From Allohoeflea poritis (GTDB lineage: Bacteria; Pseudomonadota; Alphaproteobacteria; Rhizobiales; Rhizobiaceae), in assembly GCF_027889715.1 (NCBI RefSeq), contig NZ_JAPJZH010000016.1:1-64000 (forward strand): DNA of 64,000 nt. The letters are read 5' to 3'. A program made the translations under genes and the position numbers. A model generated the notes under the pieces. The model ran no database searches. It saw only the letters and a list, made by a program, of their open reading frames with translations, and was not told the origin of the DNA. Positions 1 through 8,806 of the stretch are shown piece after piece (position 1 is the stretch's first letter; each line of letters begins with the position of its first letter).

Positions 1-72
1 CATACGCGTTCCGCCGTAGGCGCCCAGGGCGTTGCGGTTGAGCGAGTCGAACAGGACGAACAGGACTTTCAT
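1..72 (-). CDS. Sulfatase, N-terminal fragment (cut by window edge)
   Basis: Only the first 24 codons are inside the window. The minus-strand reading from an ATG at 72 contains FVLFDSLNRNALGAYG, the typical start of a type I sulfatase or alkaline-phosphatase-superfamily hydrolase, where the Asp after the first strand is an expected metal ligand. A GAGG sits about 5 nt before the ATG. It follows the permease gene by 13 bp on the same strand, so it is probably the last gene of the ABC operon. A sulfated sugar or sulfate ester as transport substrate is an inference. The catalytic Cys/Ser motif lies outside the window. Confidence 0.7.
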   Translation of the reverse strand, partial: MKVLFVLFDSLNRNALGAYGGTRM

Positions 73-85
73 GGGAACCTCGAGA

Positions 86-913
86 CTATTTGAGACTGCC
101 GGAGAGCAAACCGCGAATGATGTATTTCTGGCCGACCAGAACGAAGATGAGCGCCGGGATGATCGACAAAACCGAGCCAGCGGCCATTTCCCCGAAGCGG
201 ATATCGTACTCTTGCGCGTAGCTTGAAATCGTCACCGGTACCGTTTGGGTGTTACTGGAGGTCAGGTTGGCAGCGACAATGAAATCGTTCCAGATGAAGA
301 TGAAGACCAAGACGCCAGCAGCAATCATTGCCGGGCGCATAAGTGGCAGAACGATCTGGCGAAACAGGTCGGCGTCTCGGCAGCCGTCGAGGCGTCCGGA
401 CTCAAGCAGCTCTTCCGGTATTTCGTGGATGAAACTGTACATCAGCCAAAGCGCCAATGGCAGGTGCAATACCGTTTCGGCCAGGATCAGGCCCGCCAAT
501 GTGTCGAACAAGCCCATGGACAATAGCTGGACGAACCAGATCCCGATGAACGTGATCGGCGGCAGGATGTGAAAGATCATCGCCCAGGTGAACAAGAAGA
601 ACTGCACCCAGCGACCGACCCGCAACCGGAACAATGTGAAGACGGCCATCGAGGAGATGGCAAGGACGAACCCTGTTGAAATCACCGAAACGACAATCGA
701 ATTTTTCAGGCTCGGGAGGAATTTCGAGGATTTGCCGAAAAGCAACTCCTCGAAATTGGTCCAAACCGGTGTGAAGATCACCTGACCCATTAGAATTGAA
801 ATCTGGGTCTTGAACGCGATCGACACGATCCAAGCGAAAGGTAATAGTACCAACGTGCCGTAAACGATCACGAGCACAATGCCGGCGGTGGACGCGTTGT
901 TGGATCGTGCCAT
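86..913 (-). CDS. Carbohydrate ABC transporter permease, MalG type
   Basis: A 275-residue inner-membrane permease of the binding-protein-dependent transport family. About six hydrophobic segments are visible, the first at residues 10-32. The cytoplasmic EAA loop that docks on the ATPase is at about 168-190 (ESGRLDGC, then IVLPLMRP). Length and topology fit the MalG/UgpE class. It is translated 2 nt after the MalF-type partner, so the two should form the heterodimeric channel of one importer. The substrate cannot be read from the permease; the adjacent sulfatase suggests a sugar or sulfated sugar. Confidence 0.9.
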   Translation of the reverse strand: MARSNNASTAGIVLVIVYGTLVLLPFAWIVSIAFKTQISILMGQVIFTPVWTNFEELLFGKSSKFLPSLKNSIVVSVISTGFVLAISSMAVFTLFRLRVGRWVQFFLFTWAMIFHILPPITFIGIWFVQLLSMGLFDTLAGLILAETVLHLPLALWLMYSFIHEIPEELLESGRLDGCRDADLFRQIVLPLMRPAMIAAGVLVFIFIWNDFIVAANLTSSNTQTVPVTISSYAQEYDIRFGEMAAGSVLSIIPALIFVLVGQKYIIRGLLSGSLK

Positions 914-915
914 CG

Positions 916-1842
916 TTATGTCCCCGACCGCCCGATCATGTATCTCTGGAACCAGAGCGTGGCCAGCGCCAGACCGGCGACAACGCTTAGCGTAAAGAGC
1001 GACATCACCGAGCCCAACCCCACGTCGTCCTGACCGAAATAGGCCCGCTGGATCGAAAGGCTGACCACTTCGGTCGCGGTCCCGGGGCCGCCGGAGGTCA
1101 GCAGGTAGATTTCGTCAAAGACCTTGAACGACAGGATCATGCGCAGGATCAAAGTCGCGATGATGACCGGCATCATCAGTGGCAGTGTGATGTGGCGCAG
1201 GATTTGCCAGCGGTTTTGTGTATCCAGTTCCGCCGCTTCGTAGACCTCTTCCGGCAACCCCTCGCGCCCGGTCAGCAGCAACAGGAACACAAAAGGCGTC
1301 CAATGCCAGACATCGACAATGATGACTGCCCAAAGAGCTGTGTCAGGGCTGGAGATCCAGTTTTGTTTCGGCAGGCCGACCGAGGACAGGAAAAGGTTTA
1401 TCGCCCCGAAATCAGCATTGTAGAGAAGGTTCCAGACCGCACCGATTACAATAGGCGGTGTCACGACGGGCAGGAGCATGACAAAGATCGCCACAACCCT
1501 GACCCAGCCTTTCATCCCCGCGACCGCCAGCGCAAGCGAAAGACCGATAATGAACTGGATGACCACGGCAAAGAACGCGAAGTAAATCGTGTTCCAAAGC
1601 CCCGGCCAATAGAACAGATCGGCGATAAACTTGCGGATGTTGCCCAGGCCTCCGAATGTTGTGACCGCCTGTCCGTCCGACCATTCCAGCTCGTGGAAGA
1701 CCATCCAGAGAATCTGCAGCACCGGTAACATGGTGAAGACCACCAAAAGCGTCGCCAGCGGGCCAAGGGACACAATTTTCCAACTTCTATCGCCGATCAT
1801 GTCATGCACTCTTTGGATGGGCGGTCCGATCAAGCCGCCCAT
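916..1842 (-). CDS. Carbohydrate ABC transporter permease, MalF type
   Basis: A 308-residue membrane protein with an N-terminal hydrophobic segment near residues 25-48, further spans, and an EAA loop at about 198-221 (EEVYEAAELD, then ITLPLMMP). This is the first permease subunit of a MalF/UgpA-type importer. It lies between the binding-protein gene (17 bp upstream) and the second permease (2 bp downstream). An alternative ATG 14 codons further in would also fit. The shared operon places it in the same transporter as the flanking genes. Confidence 0.9.
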   Translation of the reverse strand: MGGLIGPPIQRVHDMIGDRSWKIVSLGPLATLLVVFTMLPVLQILWMVFHELEWSDGQAVTTFGGLGNIRKFIADLFYWPGLWNTIYFAFFAVVIQFIIGLSLALAVAGMKGWVRVVAIFVMLLPVVTPPIVIGAVWNLLYNADFGAINLFLSSVGLPKQNWISSPDTALWAVIIVDVWHWTPFVFLLLLTGREGLPEEVYEAAELDTQNRWQILRHITLPLMMPVIIATLILRMILSFKVFDEIYLLTSGGPGTATEVVSLSIQRAYFGQDDVGLGSVMSLFTLSVVAGLALATLWFQRYMIGRSGT

Positions 1843-1859
1843 GCTAGGACCATTGCGCG

Positions 1860-3167
1860 TTACTGCAAGGGTGGAAGGGCCCCGGTGTTGTATCCTTCGC
1901 GTACCATAACCGCGTGGATTTCCTCAGCCGCCTTGTTGAGGGCTTCGGCTGCCGTCATCTCACCCACGACGGCAAGGTTCAGGTGCAGGTCGATGATCGA
2001 GTTGATCTCGTTCCGCTCCGGAACGGCAGCATAGAACAGCGCGTTCCTGGCGTTCTGCGACGTGGCGTCGAGGAAACGATACTTTTCGGCATCGTCGAAA
2101 TCAGACGCGCTGAGGCCTGTCGAGACGGGGACCGAGCCGTTTTCGACCATGGCGCGCTGACCGTCAGGGGTGTTCAGCCATTTCATGAAGGCCAAAGCAG
2201 CCTGTTTCTTTTCGTCCGGAATGTTCTTCGGTATTCCGCCGATGAAATGGCCGGTTGATGAGTAATGGTCGCCGCCCTCGACGGATGGGATCTCAGCCAC
2301 GCCCACCTTTCCGGCGACAATGGATTTGGCAGGGTCCTCCAGACCTGCCCAGGCCGCGTTCACCATGATCGTGTGCGCCGAGCGGCCCGTTGCCATGAAC
2401 TGGATCATTTCGGCCTGACCGGTTGTGCCTGGGTCGTCGGGGCCGACGTCATTGGCGAAGCTCAGGAAGGTTTCAAAGGCGCTGAGCGCCTCGGGGCTGT
2501 TGAACGTCACGGTATAGTCGCCCGCGGCCTCGTCGGCAAAGATCTTGCCGCCATGACTGTAGATGTACGGCATCGCGTTCCAGCCGATGTTCTGACGCGA
2601 TCCACGCACGGTGAAGCCGACCCGTTCGGGCGGATTGTGAAGGGTCTTGGCATTGGCCATCAGCTCGTCCCAGGTCGTCGGCACTTCAAGGCCGGCTTCC
2701 TCGTAGAGGTCCGCACGGTAATAGAGCAGTTGGATCACGCCCGCCATCGGCAGGGCCATCAGTTTGCCCGATCCGATGGACCGGGTCTCTTCATCCCAAT
2801 AGACAGACCCGCCAAAGTCGGAGATGTCGCCCCTCAGCTTATAGTCAGGGTCGATGTCGGACACGGCCTCGAGAAAGCCGCCAGCATACATTTCAATAAT
2901 GCCCAGCGCGTTGATCGTCAGCAGGTCATAGACGCCTTCTTCGGCACGGACCGAGTTCCGCGATTTCTCGAGGAGCACGGGGAACGGCACAGCCTCGATA
3001 TTGATCGTGTTGCCCGTTGCTTCTTCATAAGCTTCAACGGTGGCCTCAAATCCGGGGAACCAGGGGGACTGGTTGATGATTAGTTGAATATCCGCCTCTG
3101 CGAATGCCGCAGTCGGCATTCCCAACAGCAGCACAGCCGCCGCCGTGGATTTCAGAAAGTTGCGCAT
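1860..3167 (-). CDS. Extracellular solute-binding protein, family 1 (sugar type)
   Basis: The periplasmic receptor of the ABC importer. The start at 3167 is chosen because GGAGGAGGAC lies 4-13 nt upstream; an ATG at 3182 overlaps this ribosome site and is unlikely. The product (435 aa) opens with a Sec signal, MRNFLKSTAAAVLLLG, cleaved near AAFA-EAD. The body has features of cluster B sugar-binding proteins, such as LLYYRADLYEEAGLEVPTTW and a C-terminal AALAFMKWL segment. It is encoded just downstream of the ATPase, with both permeases following. Confidence 0.9.
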   Translation of the reverse strand: MRNFLKSTAAAVLLLGMPTAAFAEADIQLIINQSPWFPGFEATVEAYEEATGNTINIEAVPFPVLLEKSRNSVRAEEGVYDLLTINALGIIEMYAGGFLEAVSDIDPDYKLRGDISDFGGSVYWDEETRSIGSGKLMALPMAGVIQLLYYRADLYEEAGLEVPTTWDELMANAKTLHNPPERVGFTVRGSRQNIGWNAMPYIYSHGGKIFADEAAGDYTVTFNSPEALSAFETFLSFANDVGPDDPGTTGQAEMIQFMATGRSAHTIMVNAAWAGLEDPAKSIVAGKVGVAEIPSVEGGDHYSSTGHFIGGIPKNIPDEKKQAALAFMKWLNTPDGQRAMVENGSVPVSTGLSASDFDDAEKYRFLDATSQNARNALFYAAVPERNEINSIIDLHLNLAVVGEMTAAEALNKAAEEIHAVMVREGYNTGALPPLQ

Positions 3168-3187
3168 AATGTCCTCCTCCAAGGGTG

Positions 3188-4261
3188 TTAGTTCAGCCGT
3201 TTTCCGGTCTTTTCGCTGAACAGGTGAAACTGGCCCGCACGGGGCGTAACGGTGACGGCGGTGTCAATCGCAAGCGTGGTGTCCTGCGCACGATCGACAA
3301 GGGCGGCAACACGGCCCAAACTGCCGTCACAGTGAATGATTGCCTGGTGTCCGAGTGTCTCGGTCGCCACGACGGTTTCAGAGCCATCGCCGCCTGCTAC
3401 AACATCCAGATGCTCCGGACGGATGCCGCAGACGACCGCTTCACCAGGAGCACCGGCAAGCGGCCCCAACTCGACCTGATCCCCACCGGGCAAGACGAGC
3501 CGGGCATCCCCGCCCTCATATTGCAAAGTGCCGGAAATCAGGTTCATCTGCGGTGCGCCGATAAACTCGGCGACGAAGAGATTATCGGGCCGGTCATAAA
3601 GATCGGTGGGTTTGCCGACCTGCTGAATGACACCCTCATTGAGCAGTACGATGCGGTCCGCCATTGTCATGGCTTCCACCTGGTCATGGGTCACGAAAAT
3701 GGAGGTCGCGCCCAGCCTGCGGTGAAGCTGTTCGATTTCGACCCGCATTCGCGCGCGCAGTTTTGCGTCAAGGTTGGACAGGGGTTCGTCGAACAGAAAG
3801 ACCTTCGGATCCCGGACAATGGCGCGGCCCATGGCAACCCTCTGGCGTTGGCCGCCAGACAAGGCGCGGGGCTTTCGATGAAGAAGCTCGCCAAGCCCCA
3901 GAATGTCCGCCGCTTCGTTGACGCGCCGATCGATCTCCTGCGTATCCGTGCCGCGCATCTTGAGCGCAAAGCCCATGTTCTCGGCCACGTTCATGTGCGG
4001 GTAAAGCGCGTAGTTCTGAAACACCATCGCAACGTCGCGATCGCGCGCAGGCACGTCGTTGACAACCGTGCCGTCAACGGCGATATCACCTCCGGATACC
4101 TCTTCAAGACCCGCGATCATCCGCAACAGCGTGGACTTGCCACAGCCTGAAGGCCCCAGCAGAACGACGAATTCGCCTCTCTCAATCGAAAGCGACAGGC
4201 CGGAGATGACTTCGACCTCACCGTAACGCTTCACCACTTCCCGAATTTCTACCGAACTCAC
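3188..4261 (-). CDS. ugpC: ABC transporter ATP-binding protein, UgpC/MalK type
   Basis: The cytoplasmic ATPase of the importer. Visible motifs are Walker A GPSGCGKST, signature LSGGQRQRVAMGRA, Walker B FLFDEPLSNLDAKLR, the H-loop in IFVTHDQVEAMT, and a C-terminal TOBE/MalK-type regulatory domain of about 120 residues. A GTG start at 4261 is preferred because GGAGG lies 5 nt upstream and the protein then begins SSVEIREVVKRYG, as is usual for this family. An ATG 15 codons upstream is the alternative. It is the first gene of an operon running down to the sulfatase and is divergent from the LysR gene. Confidence 0.9.
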   Translation of the reverse strand: MSSVEIREVVKRYGEVEVISGLSLSIERGEFVVLLGPSGCGKSTLLRMIAGLEEVSGGDIAVDGTVVNDVPARDRDVAMVFQNYALYPHMNVAENMGFALKMRGTDTQEIDRRVNEAADILGLGELLHRKPRALSGGQRQRVAMGRAIVRDPKVFLFDEPLSNLDAKLRARMRVEIEQLHRRLGATSIFVTHDQVEAMTMADRIVLLNEGVIQQVGKPTDLYDRPDNLFVAEFIGAPQMNLISGTLQYEGGDARLVLPGGDQVELGPLAGAPGEAVVCGIRPEHLDVVAGGDGSETVVATETLGHQAIIHCDGSLGRVAALVDRAQDTTLAIDTAVTVTPRAGQFHLFSEKTGKRLN

Positions 4262-4353
4262 CCGTTCCTCCACAGCGGGCAGCCCGCGAAATTGTTGTTT
4301 AGACATAAACGCGTTGGGCAGCTAGAAATCAAATTCATAAAATTCAGAATGGT

Positions 4354-5289
4354 ATGAATATGACGACTGCCCCTGCTCTTCTTTCGCGCAAGCTCCATGT
4401 GTTCGCCGCCGTCTACGATACGTGCAGCACCACGGCCGCGGCCGCGTTGATCGGACTCACTCAATCGGCGGTGTCTAAAAGCATCTCGCAACTGGAAGCC
4501 GACCTGGGTGTCAAACTGTTCGAACGCACGTTGCAGGGGCTGCGGCCGATGCCGACGGCGGACGCCCTTCGGCGGCGTTGCCGGTGGATTGAACGGGAGC
4601 TTGACCTTGCCGCGTCCGAATTGCATAGCGCTGCATCGCTTGAGAACGTCGTCTTGCACATCGGGTCGGGACCAGTGTGGAACGTGAGGCTTCTGCCGGC
4701 ATTTCTTCCTGGGTATTGCGCCGATAACCCGCAAGTTCGGCTCGACATCGTAACGGGATCAGGTGACTACCTTGTGCCTCGAATGATCGATGGTACGTTG
4801 GATGTCTATTTCGGTGTCCTCTCTGACGAGCTCGACCGGCCCGGATTGCATTGTGAGCGACTGCTCAGCATGGAACTGCAGGTATACGCCCGTTTCGGCC
4901 ATCCGATGCTGCAGGAACCGCAACCGCCCCTGGATAGCCTCGTCAATTACCCATGGATCGGATTCTCCAGCGACAACAAGCTACAGAAAAACGTCAGCGA
5001 ATGGGGGCGGAAGCTTGGTATCCCGACCCAGCTGTTTTCGCTTAGACTGATGTCTTTGGCGGCGATGATGTCGGTCGCAAAAGAGAGCGACCACCTGATT
5101 TTTGCCGTGGACGCGCTCGAGCACGAGCTCACTCGAAATGGGCTTGCCAGGGTTCCCATTCCTTTCGGGCCAGGCCAAGTTATCAGTGGGATAGCCGTCC
5201 GTTCGAGTATCGCCGAATTGCCGCCAATTGAAGATCTAATGGAACGGGCCAGAAAAGTTCGCCAAACAAAAGACGGCATTCCTTCATAG
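4354..5289 (+). CDS. LysR-family transcriptional regulator
   Basis: A 311-residue regulator. The N-terminal winged helix-turn-helix spans residues 10-70 (AAALIGLTQSAVSKSISQLEADLGVKLFER) and is followed by a periplasmic-binding-like effector domain. It is divergent from the ABC operon with about 90 bp between the coding regions, the usual arrangement for a LysR protein controlling its neighbour. The gap holds AT-rich half-sites near 4325-4350 (AAATTCATAAAATTC). The inducer is unknown. An ATG two codons downstream is an alternative start. Confidence 0.85.
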   Translation: MNMTTAPALLSRKLHVFAAVYDTCSTTAAAALIGLTQSAVSKSISQLEADLGVKLFERTLQGLRPMPTADALRRRCRWIERELDLAASELHSAASLENVVLHIGSGPVWNVRLLPAFLPGYCADNPQVRLDIVTGSGDYLVPRMIDGTLDVYFGVLSDELDRPGLHCERLLSMELQVYARFGHPMLQEPQPPLDSLVNYPWIGFSSDNKLQKNVSEWGRKLGIPTQLFSLRLMSLAAMMSVAKESDHLIFAVDALEHELTRNGLARVPIPFGPGQVISGIAVRSSIAELPPIEDLMERARKVRQTKDGIPS

Positions 5290-5473
5290 CGACCAGTCAG
5301 GTGCCTTCCGCCCCACTTTGCTGCCTCGATAAAATGCTCAACCTAGCAATCGCCCGACATATCACCTGACCTGCTCCCCGCCAGGCCAAGGGCAGGTAAT
5401 GAGACACCACCCAACGCTCTTGCGCCCATCAGACCGATGCCGTGCGATCGACCGCCTTCGCGGTACGCAAGAT

Positions 5474-5863
5474 TTATGTGCGGTCTCCGGTAACGGCAAG
5501 TAACGTTATCTGGAGGCAGCAACCATGCGGAAGCTCGGCAATATGCGCATGACGCGCCGGACGCGCGGTTTCATCCGGATACATTGCGATCCAGTGCGGA
5601 TTGACAAACCGGCGGTCCGCCTTGTCGTTAAAATACAGGTCCATCCTCACCACATCCTGCGGTGTGCAGCCGGCCGCATCGAGCACCGTTTCGACATAGC
5701 CGAATGCCAGCGCGACCTGGACAGCCTTGTCCTGCGGGTAAGCGCCCGTTTCGACGTCGAGCCCGGAAATGGCGGAGCTTGCGAGCAAACCGCCCTTTAA
5801 TGCGGCCGCCGGAATGGGATTCTTGTGACGCGGAACGCCGGGCGGATCGATGGAGCGAACCAT
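5474..5863 (-). CDS. RidA/YjgF-family protein, possible aminomuconate-deaminase-like
   Basis: A protein of about 129 residues of the RidA fold, with LLASSAISGLDVETGAYP near the N-terminus and a late ARPARHAHIAELP segment that keeps the Arg used by imine deaminases. The Glu normally near the C-terminus is not evident (QITLLAV), so classic 2-iminoacid deaminase activity is uncertain. The ATG at 5863 overlaps the stop of the FAH-family gene by 1 bp (TGATG), with GGGAGG just upstream, so it is translationally coupled. In meta-cleavage clusters RidA-fold proteins can act as 2-aminomuconate deaminases; that role is only an inference here. Confidence 0.75.
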   Translation of the reverse strand: MVRSIDPPGVPRHKNPIPAAALKGGLLASSAISGLDVETGAYPQDKAVQVALAFGYVETVLDAAGCTPQDVVRMDLYFNDKADRRFVNPHWIAMYPDETARPARHAHIAELPHGCCLQITLLAVTGDRT

Positions 5864-6855
5864 CACGCACCTCCCTTCTGATGCTTGATCGGGTTGCGCA
5901 ACAGTCCAAGCGGCTCGATGGCGATGCCGATGGTGCCCTGCTCCTCGCCGATCAGAACGCTTTTGTGCCCGCGCGGGAAACGGCCGGCGCCCTTTCCCGT
6001 CGTGCCGAAGGAAATGAGATCGCCCGGCTCCAGGGTGAAGTAACGGCTGGCCTCGGCAATGCAGGCCTCGACGCTGAAACGGTAATTGCCGGTGTGGTCG
6101 CGCGTGAAGACCTCCTCGTCGAGGGTTCCCACCACCGTCAGGTCATTCGGATCGGCAACCTCGTCCCGCGTCGTGATCCAGGGCCCCATGGGGCCGAACG
6201 TGTCCGTGCCCTTCGACCGGGTGTGATAGACATAATAGGCATCGGTATCGTCTGGACCGGAGCGGTTGCGCCAGCCGTAGAATTCCGGGCGCGCCATGTC
6301 CGGGTCATAGGTTACGGCGATGCTGTCTTTCTGGAACTTCAGCCCGTGCGACGTGACATCATTGTGAATGAGGTAGCCGAACACATAATCAAGCGCTTCG
6401 GCCTCGCCGATACGCTTGGCGCGCCTGCCGATCACGGCACAGACCTCTGGTTCCGGAATGACCGCTCCCCATTGCGGATCGACCACAATCGGCTTGCCGT
6501 GTCCCTGCAGCGCTGACGGCGGCTTGAGGAAAAAATTCGGCACACCGGGGTCACGGTGGGCCTTCTTCATCAGCTCCCGGTTGTTGAAGGCGACACCGAG
6601 GATCTTCGACGGGTTGGGCAGCGGCGGCGCCCAGTCGAGGTCAGCCGTTTCAAAGCCGCGAACGGCATCGACCGCTGCGGTTAGGGCAGCAAGGAGTAGC
6701 CCATCGGTTCCGCTTCGGGTGACCAGGTCCAGCATGCCGGCCGGACACGCAACACCCGCGGCCGAAGCGACGTCGGCAAGCCTTCGCGCCTTGCCATCCT
6801 TGCCTTGCAGGATGGTTACGCTGGCGCCGTGTTCATAAATGGTTCCGAACTTCAT
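5863..6855 (-). CDS. Fumarylacetoacetate-hydrolase-family protein
   Basis: A 330-residue FAH-family enzyme. The conserved FFLKPPSAL motif is at about residues 108-116. Candidate metal ligands are E135, E137 and D166 (IPEPEVCAVIG, then LIHNDVTSHG), and the C-terminal GDLISFGTTGKG loop is present. The family includes 4-oxalocrotonate decarboxylase, 2-oxopent-4-enoate hydratase and HpaG. Lying between an extradiol dioxygenase gene (6 bp away) and a RidA-family gene, it probably acts on a ring-cleavage product. The exact reaction cannot be told from sequence. Confidence 0.85.
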   Translation of the reverse strand: MKFGTIYEHGASVTILQGKDGKARRLADVASAAGVACPAGMLDLVTRSGTDGLLLAALTAAVDAVRGFETADLDWAPPLPNPSKILGVAFNNRELMKKAHRDPGVPNFFLKPPSALQGHGKPIVVDPQWGAVIPEPEVCAVIGRRAKRIGEAEALDYVFGYLIHNDVTSHGLKFQKDSIAVTYDPDMARPEFYGWRNRSGPDDTDAYYVYHTRSKGTDTFGPMGPWITTRDEVADPNDLTVVGTLDEEVFTRDHTGNYRFSVEACIAEASRYFTLEPGDLISFGTTGKGAGRFPRGHKSVLIGEEQGTIGIAIEPLGLLRNPIKHQKGGA

Positions 6856-6861
6856 CGCCGC

Positions 6862-7872
6862 TCACCAGCTTTCAAGGAATGCTTCAAGCGTAACGGGCGT
6901 CGCGTCCATCAGAGGCTTTTCGACCGGAACGCCTTCGAACGCGCTAGCCTCGAAAAACCACTTCTTTGGCGCCGGGAAGCCCCAAAGCTGCGACCGGCGG
7001 GTATCGCTCAGATCCCACCGCTTCGGCGTGTGATCAACATCGATCACATTGTAGTGGCTGGTGAAGATCTCGACACGGTGACCGTCCGGATCGCGGAAAT
7101 AGATGAAGAAGGCATTGCCGATCCCGTGGCGGCCGGGCGCGCGATCCATCGTGTCTGCCAGCCCGAGAGACGCCATGACGTCAGCGGCATGGATCACATT
7201 GCCGACCTCCGGCGTATGAAAGGCGAAATGGTGCAGGCGCGGACCGGCCCCATTGCCGAAAACCACGTCCTGCGTGTTGTTCTTGCGTTTCAGCCACACG
7301 CCCCACATCTCGTCTGTTCCGTCCCTGGCGGTGTATTCGGAAAGACGGAAGCCGAGGTCGGAATACCAGGCATAGGCGCCTGCCACGTCATGGCAGGCGA
7401 TCTGTACATGGTCCATGAAGGCCAGCTTTCCGCCCGCATGCATGTGGAACCGCTGCATTCGCGATTCCGCCTGCTCCATGGTCGCGCAGAACTCGATCGG
7501 CACGCCGACGCCATCGGAAAGCTGCAGTGTCGGGCCCTGATAGGGCCGTTCCACGAACTCTGCCGTCTTACCGCGCGACTGGAAATAGTCCCGCGCACGT
7601 TTGAGATCGTCATTCGTGTAGGCGCGGTAGCCGATGCGACGGCACAGGCCAGGGCCTTCCGCATCCGTCTTCTCGAAAAGCAAGGAGTGGTGGCCGGTCT
7701 CCTCAAGCGCGCGCAGGCACAGGCGATCGGCGTCATGGGCGGTCACTTCGAGGCCGAGGCCCGTCTCGTAGAAATGCCGGGTCCTGTCGAGATCGCGGCT
7801 TGTCAGAACGACATGGCTGACCCGTGTCGTGTTGAATGGAGGGCTCGGATTTGGCGTCAATACGGACATCAT
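6862..7872 (-). CDS. Extradiol ring-cleavage dioxygenase, VOC fold (homoprotocatechuate/catechol 2,3-dioxygenase type)
   Basis: A 336-residue vicinal-oxygen-chelate dioxygenase with an N-terminal domain (RVSHVVLTSRDLDRTRHFY) and a catalytic C-terminal domain. Expected Fe(II) or Mn(II) ligands are His155 (MDHVQIACHD), His214 or 215 (RLHHFAFHT) and Glu268 (DGHRVEIF). The extended C-terminus resembles HpaD-type 3,4-dihydroxyphenylacetate 2,3-dioxygenases. It is the first gene of a three-gene operon with FAH-family and RidA genes and is divergent from an IclR gene. The substrate could be a catechol, homoprotocatechuate or an aminophenol. Confidence 0.85.
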   Translation of the reverse strand: MMSVLTPNPSPPFNTTRVSHVVLTSRDLDRTRHFYETGLGLEVTAHDADRLCLRALEETGHHSLLFEKTDAEGPGLCRRIGYRAYTNDDLKRARDYFQSRGKTAEFVERPYQGPTLQLSDGVGVPIEFCATMEQAESRMQRFHMHAGGKLAFMDHVQIACHDVAGAYAWYSDLGFRLSEYTARDGTDEMWGVWLKRKNNTQDVVFGNGAGPRLHHFAFHTPEVGNVIHAADVMASLGLADTMDRAPGRHGIGNAFFIYFRDPDGHRVEIFTSHYNVIDVDHTPKRWDLSDTRRSQLWGFPAPKKWFFEASAFEGVPVEKPLMDATPVTLEAFLESW

Positions 7873-7944
7873 GTGCTCCGGAACAACTGCGTTGCCGGAA
7901 ATCCTAGCCGGGAATGCCGGATCGATTGACGCGCACGGTCTGTT

Positions 7945-7961
7945 ATTTCAATCTATGAAAT
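7945..7961. promoter_or_regulatory. Inverted repeat, candidate IclR operator
   Basis: ATTTCA-atcta-TGAAAT is a perfect 6-bp inverted repeat with a 5-nt centre in the 110-bp gap between the divergent dioxygenase and iclR genes, 21 nt before the iclR ATG. Position and symmetry fit autoregulation and control of the catabolic operon by the adjacent IclR protein. No binding data are implied. Confidence 0.5.
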
Positions 7962-7982
7962 TAACGTATATGCGGAATCATC

Positions 7983-8762
7983 ATGGCTTCATTCGAGAAC
8001 ATCAGGGCCGTCGAGCGCACCATGCTGGTTCTGCGTGAGCTCAACCGGCGCTCGATCAGCACAGTGAAGCTCTTGCACCACGAAACCGGACTGCCCTCCC
8101 CGACGCTTGTTAGGATCCTCGAAACGCTCGAGAGCTTGGGTTACGTCAAAAATGTCGGCCGGCGCGTCGGCTATACATTGACCGAAAAGATCGTCGAACT
8201 GAGCGGCGGCTTCCACGGTTTTCCGGTGATCTACAAGCGTGCCGAAAAGATCCTTTCGGACCTCACAGACCGCGTTTTATGGCCGGCGGCGCTGGCGACC
8301 CTCGATGGCGACGCCATGGTGGTTCGGCTGAGCACGATCCCACGAAGTCCGCTGTCGCACACCCATTCGACGCTGCAAAAACGACTGGAACTGCTGTCGC
8401 GGGCGCACGGACGCGCCTATCTGGCGTTTTGCCCGAAGGAGGAACGGGACCGATTGATGAAGCTGCTTGTCAAAAACGGCTACAGCCGCATGGATGCATC
8501 CGCTCTTGAGGAGCGGATGCGACCGATCCTGAACAATGTACGGCAGCGCGGCTTTGCCGTGCGCGACCATGAGATCGACCCCCAGACGGCGACCGTCGCC
8601 ATGCCCGTCATGGTCGGGAAAAGGGTCGTCTCGACGGTCGGCCTGACATTCTTTCGCAGCGTCAGGTCAAGCCGCGACGAACTGGTGAAACAACTCGCCA
8701 TCGCCACCCGGCAGATTGCGGCACTGGACAGTTCCGGCCACAAAGGGTCTGTGGGCGGCTGA
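7983..8762 (+). CDS. IclR-family transcriptional regulator
   Basis: A 259-residue regulator. The N-terminal winged helix is at residues 8-65 (RSISTVKLLHHETGLPSPTLVRILETLESLGYV), followed by an IclR effector-binding domain (SRAHGRAYLAFCPKEERDRLM, then VAMPVMVGKRVVSTVGL). It lies between the dioxygenase operon, from which it is divergent, and the RidA/aldehyde dehydrogenase operon, toward which it is convergent. It probably controls the aromatic block. MhpR and PcaU are family members that regulate aromatic catabolism, but no specific orthology is claimed. Confidence 0.85.
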   Translation: MASFENIRAVERTMLVLRELNRRSISTVKLLHHETGLPSPTLVRILETLESLGYVKNVGRRVGYTLTEKIVELSGGFHGFPVIYKRAEKILSDLTDRVLWPAALATLDGDAMVVRLSTIPRSPLSHTHSTLQKRLELLSRAHGRAYLAFCPKEERDRLMKLLVKNGYSRMDASALEERMRPILNNVRQRGFAVRDHEIDPQTATVAMPVMVGKRVVSTVGLTFFRSVRSSRDELVKQLAIATRQIAALDSSGHKGSVGG

Positions 8763-8806
8763 CCTGCGTCCGAAGCGGCGCGATGTTGCGCCGCCACCAA
8801 ACCCGT

